Source: Pseudoips prasinana
Lineage: Eukaryota; Arthropoda; Insecta; Lepidoptera; Nolidae
Length of the DNA: 64,000 nt
Assembly: GCA_951640165.1 (NCBI GenBank)
Contig: OX621265.1
Location: forward strand, 18,737,001 to 18,801,000
Direction of reading: 5' to 3'
In this document: piece by piece, positions 63,190 through 64,000 of the stretch
How the letters are laid out: every line of letters begins with the position of its first letter
How positions within the stretch are numbered: the first letter of the stretch is position 1
Made by a program: the position numbers and the translations under genes
Notes under the pieces: model-generated
Database searches by the model: none
The model's input: the letters and a program-made list of their open reading frames with translations, nothing else
Told to the model about the DNA's origin: nothing

Positions 63190-63254
63190 GTAAGACCACT
63201 TTTCTGTCGATCTTAACCTTTGAAGTTTTTTTTTATTAATTTTGGAGGCAGACT

Positions 63255-63500
63255 GCTGTTTGGTGATGGCATAGAATATCATCACCTCTTCTTATCCCGT
63301 GGGGGGTGTAGAAATCGACCGAGGGAATACCTACCAGAGAACGGTCAGCAGCGTTATTCTGTGAACTATGGCCATCATACTGCAATCGCCAATCCGTTTG
63401 ACAAGCGTGGCGATTATGGCATATCCCTCCAGATAATGGACACGACAATAAATCTTTTGGGGAGGCCTTTGTCCAGAAGTGCACGTCATTAGGTTGATAT
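63255..63500 (+). mobile_element. RTE-type short repeat, copy 2
   Basis: 'cgtggggggtgtagaaatcg', 'tgcaatcgccaatccgtttg' and 'tttggggaggcctttgtcca' match copy 1 (29758-29990). Confidence 0.65.
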
Positions 63501-63504
63501 AATG

Positions 63505-63775
63505 ATGTGTGTCCGTGCTCCGCCACAGAACCTGGAAATTTCATGCTTATCAGCTGGGTGAATAGTCAAGCCCTACGTGTCCCGACCATATGGTACATGG
63601 CGCAAAAGGGGGGCACCGGTACAGCTTACCCGCGTTCCCGGGGCTCCCCGATCAGGCACCAAGAGAAGTCCATGGCAGGTAGGTTTAGTCGGTGTGAGTC
63701 CGACATACCCACCCGTAGACAGTTTTAGTGGGTGGCATGCGTAGGCATTCCCCCTGCCTAATAAGGCTTCTACCT
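63505..63775 (-). repeat. Dispersed repeat, copy 3
   Basis: 'aagtccatggcaggtaggtt', 'tagtcggtgtgagtccgaca' and 'agtgggtggcatgcgtaggc' match 7910-8100 and partly 9985-10140. Confidence 0.55.
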
Positions 63776-63779
63776 CAGT

Positions 63780-64000
63780 GCGTTTCATGTAAATATTTTG
63801 TACCCTCCACTTCTAATCTGTGGAATCAATTAACTGAGGAGGCATTTCCGACTCTGTATGACATGGGAACCTACAAGAAGCGAGCCTATTCATTTCTTTA
63901 AGGCCGGCAATATAGTTGCGGCCCCTCTGATCTTGCAAATGTCCATAGGCGGCAATGATCACTTACTATCAGGTGACCCGATTATTATTACGCCTTGGGT
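63780..64000 (+). mobile_element. LINE C-terminal fragment and 3' end, reaching the window edge
   Basis: The frame includes SNLWNQLTEEAFPTLYDMGT and YKKRAYSFL, then 'ggccggcaatatagttgcgg' and 'cttactatcaggtgacccga', the same 3' end as at 37680 and 42660. Confidence 0.65.

Noticed and set aside
62911..63216. 101-codon frame starting [10 protein letters not shown] taken as a whole gene
   Set aside because: The first half is SINE; only the part from 63026 fits as exon 18, with a good acceptor and matching phase.

Overview
This is eukaryotic, intron-rich DNA, most likely from a moth or butterfly. The inference rests on repeats I associate with lepidopteran genomes: tRNA-derived SINEs with a 'cctgggtgggaatcgaaccc' core, short repeats starting 'ctagctgtgccccgcgg', RTE tails such as 'gggggaggcctttgtccag', and LINE 3' ends reading 'cttaccatcaggtgaccc'. 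There is no bacterial or phage content, CRISPR array, standard tRNA gene or rRNA gene. tRNA-like and 5S-like sequences occur only inside SINEs.

Host genes. (1) A minus-strand first coding exon at 3752-3812 looks like the start of the peroxisomal biogenesis factor PEX19; the rest is not seen. (2) One long plus-strand gene covers almost the whole window, from a start codon at 7022 to a last visible donor at 63190. I assembled 18 coding exons (2295 nt, 765 codons) whose splice phases all agree. The gene runs off the right edge. I do not recognise the protein. It carries at least three tandem copies of one domain, and the third is cut by the window edge. The pattern faintly resembles papain-fold (peptidase C76-like) arrays, with likely catalytic positions replaced in some copies.

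Introns and mobile DNA. Almost all remaining sequence that I can explain is transposon-derived. Intron 1 (about 18.9 kb) holds a hAT-type element with an 8-bp target duplication (8756-9629), several MITEs and LINE tails, a copia element with identical-looking LTRs but a scrambled interior (12886-16331), and a complete BEL/Pao element with an envelope-like region (16521-25540). That BEL/Pao element is broken by a nested LINE and one in-frame stop. Later introns hold a LINE nested in a short repeat (38272-41015), a full-length mariner with an open transposase (46668-47968), a P-like element with a THAP-type exon (50743-52120), a LINE with ORF1 and ORF2 inside a TTA-flanked inverted-repeat element (53136-58439), 5S rRNA-derived SINEs, and many MITEs. 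A 95-bp tandem array lies at 638-1957.

Reliability. Exon phases, LTRs, TIRs and target duplications were read directly from the sequence and are the firmest calls. Family names come from motif recognition without a database search. Identities for the two host genes are inference. Long stretches of intron and of the 3.8-7.0 kb intergenic region are AT-rich and show nothing I can support.
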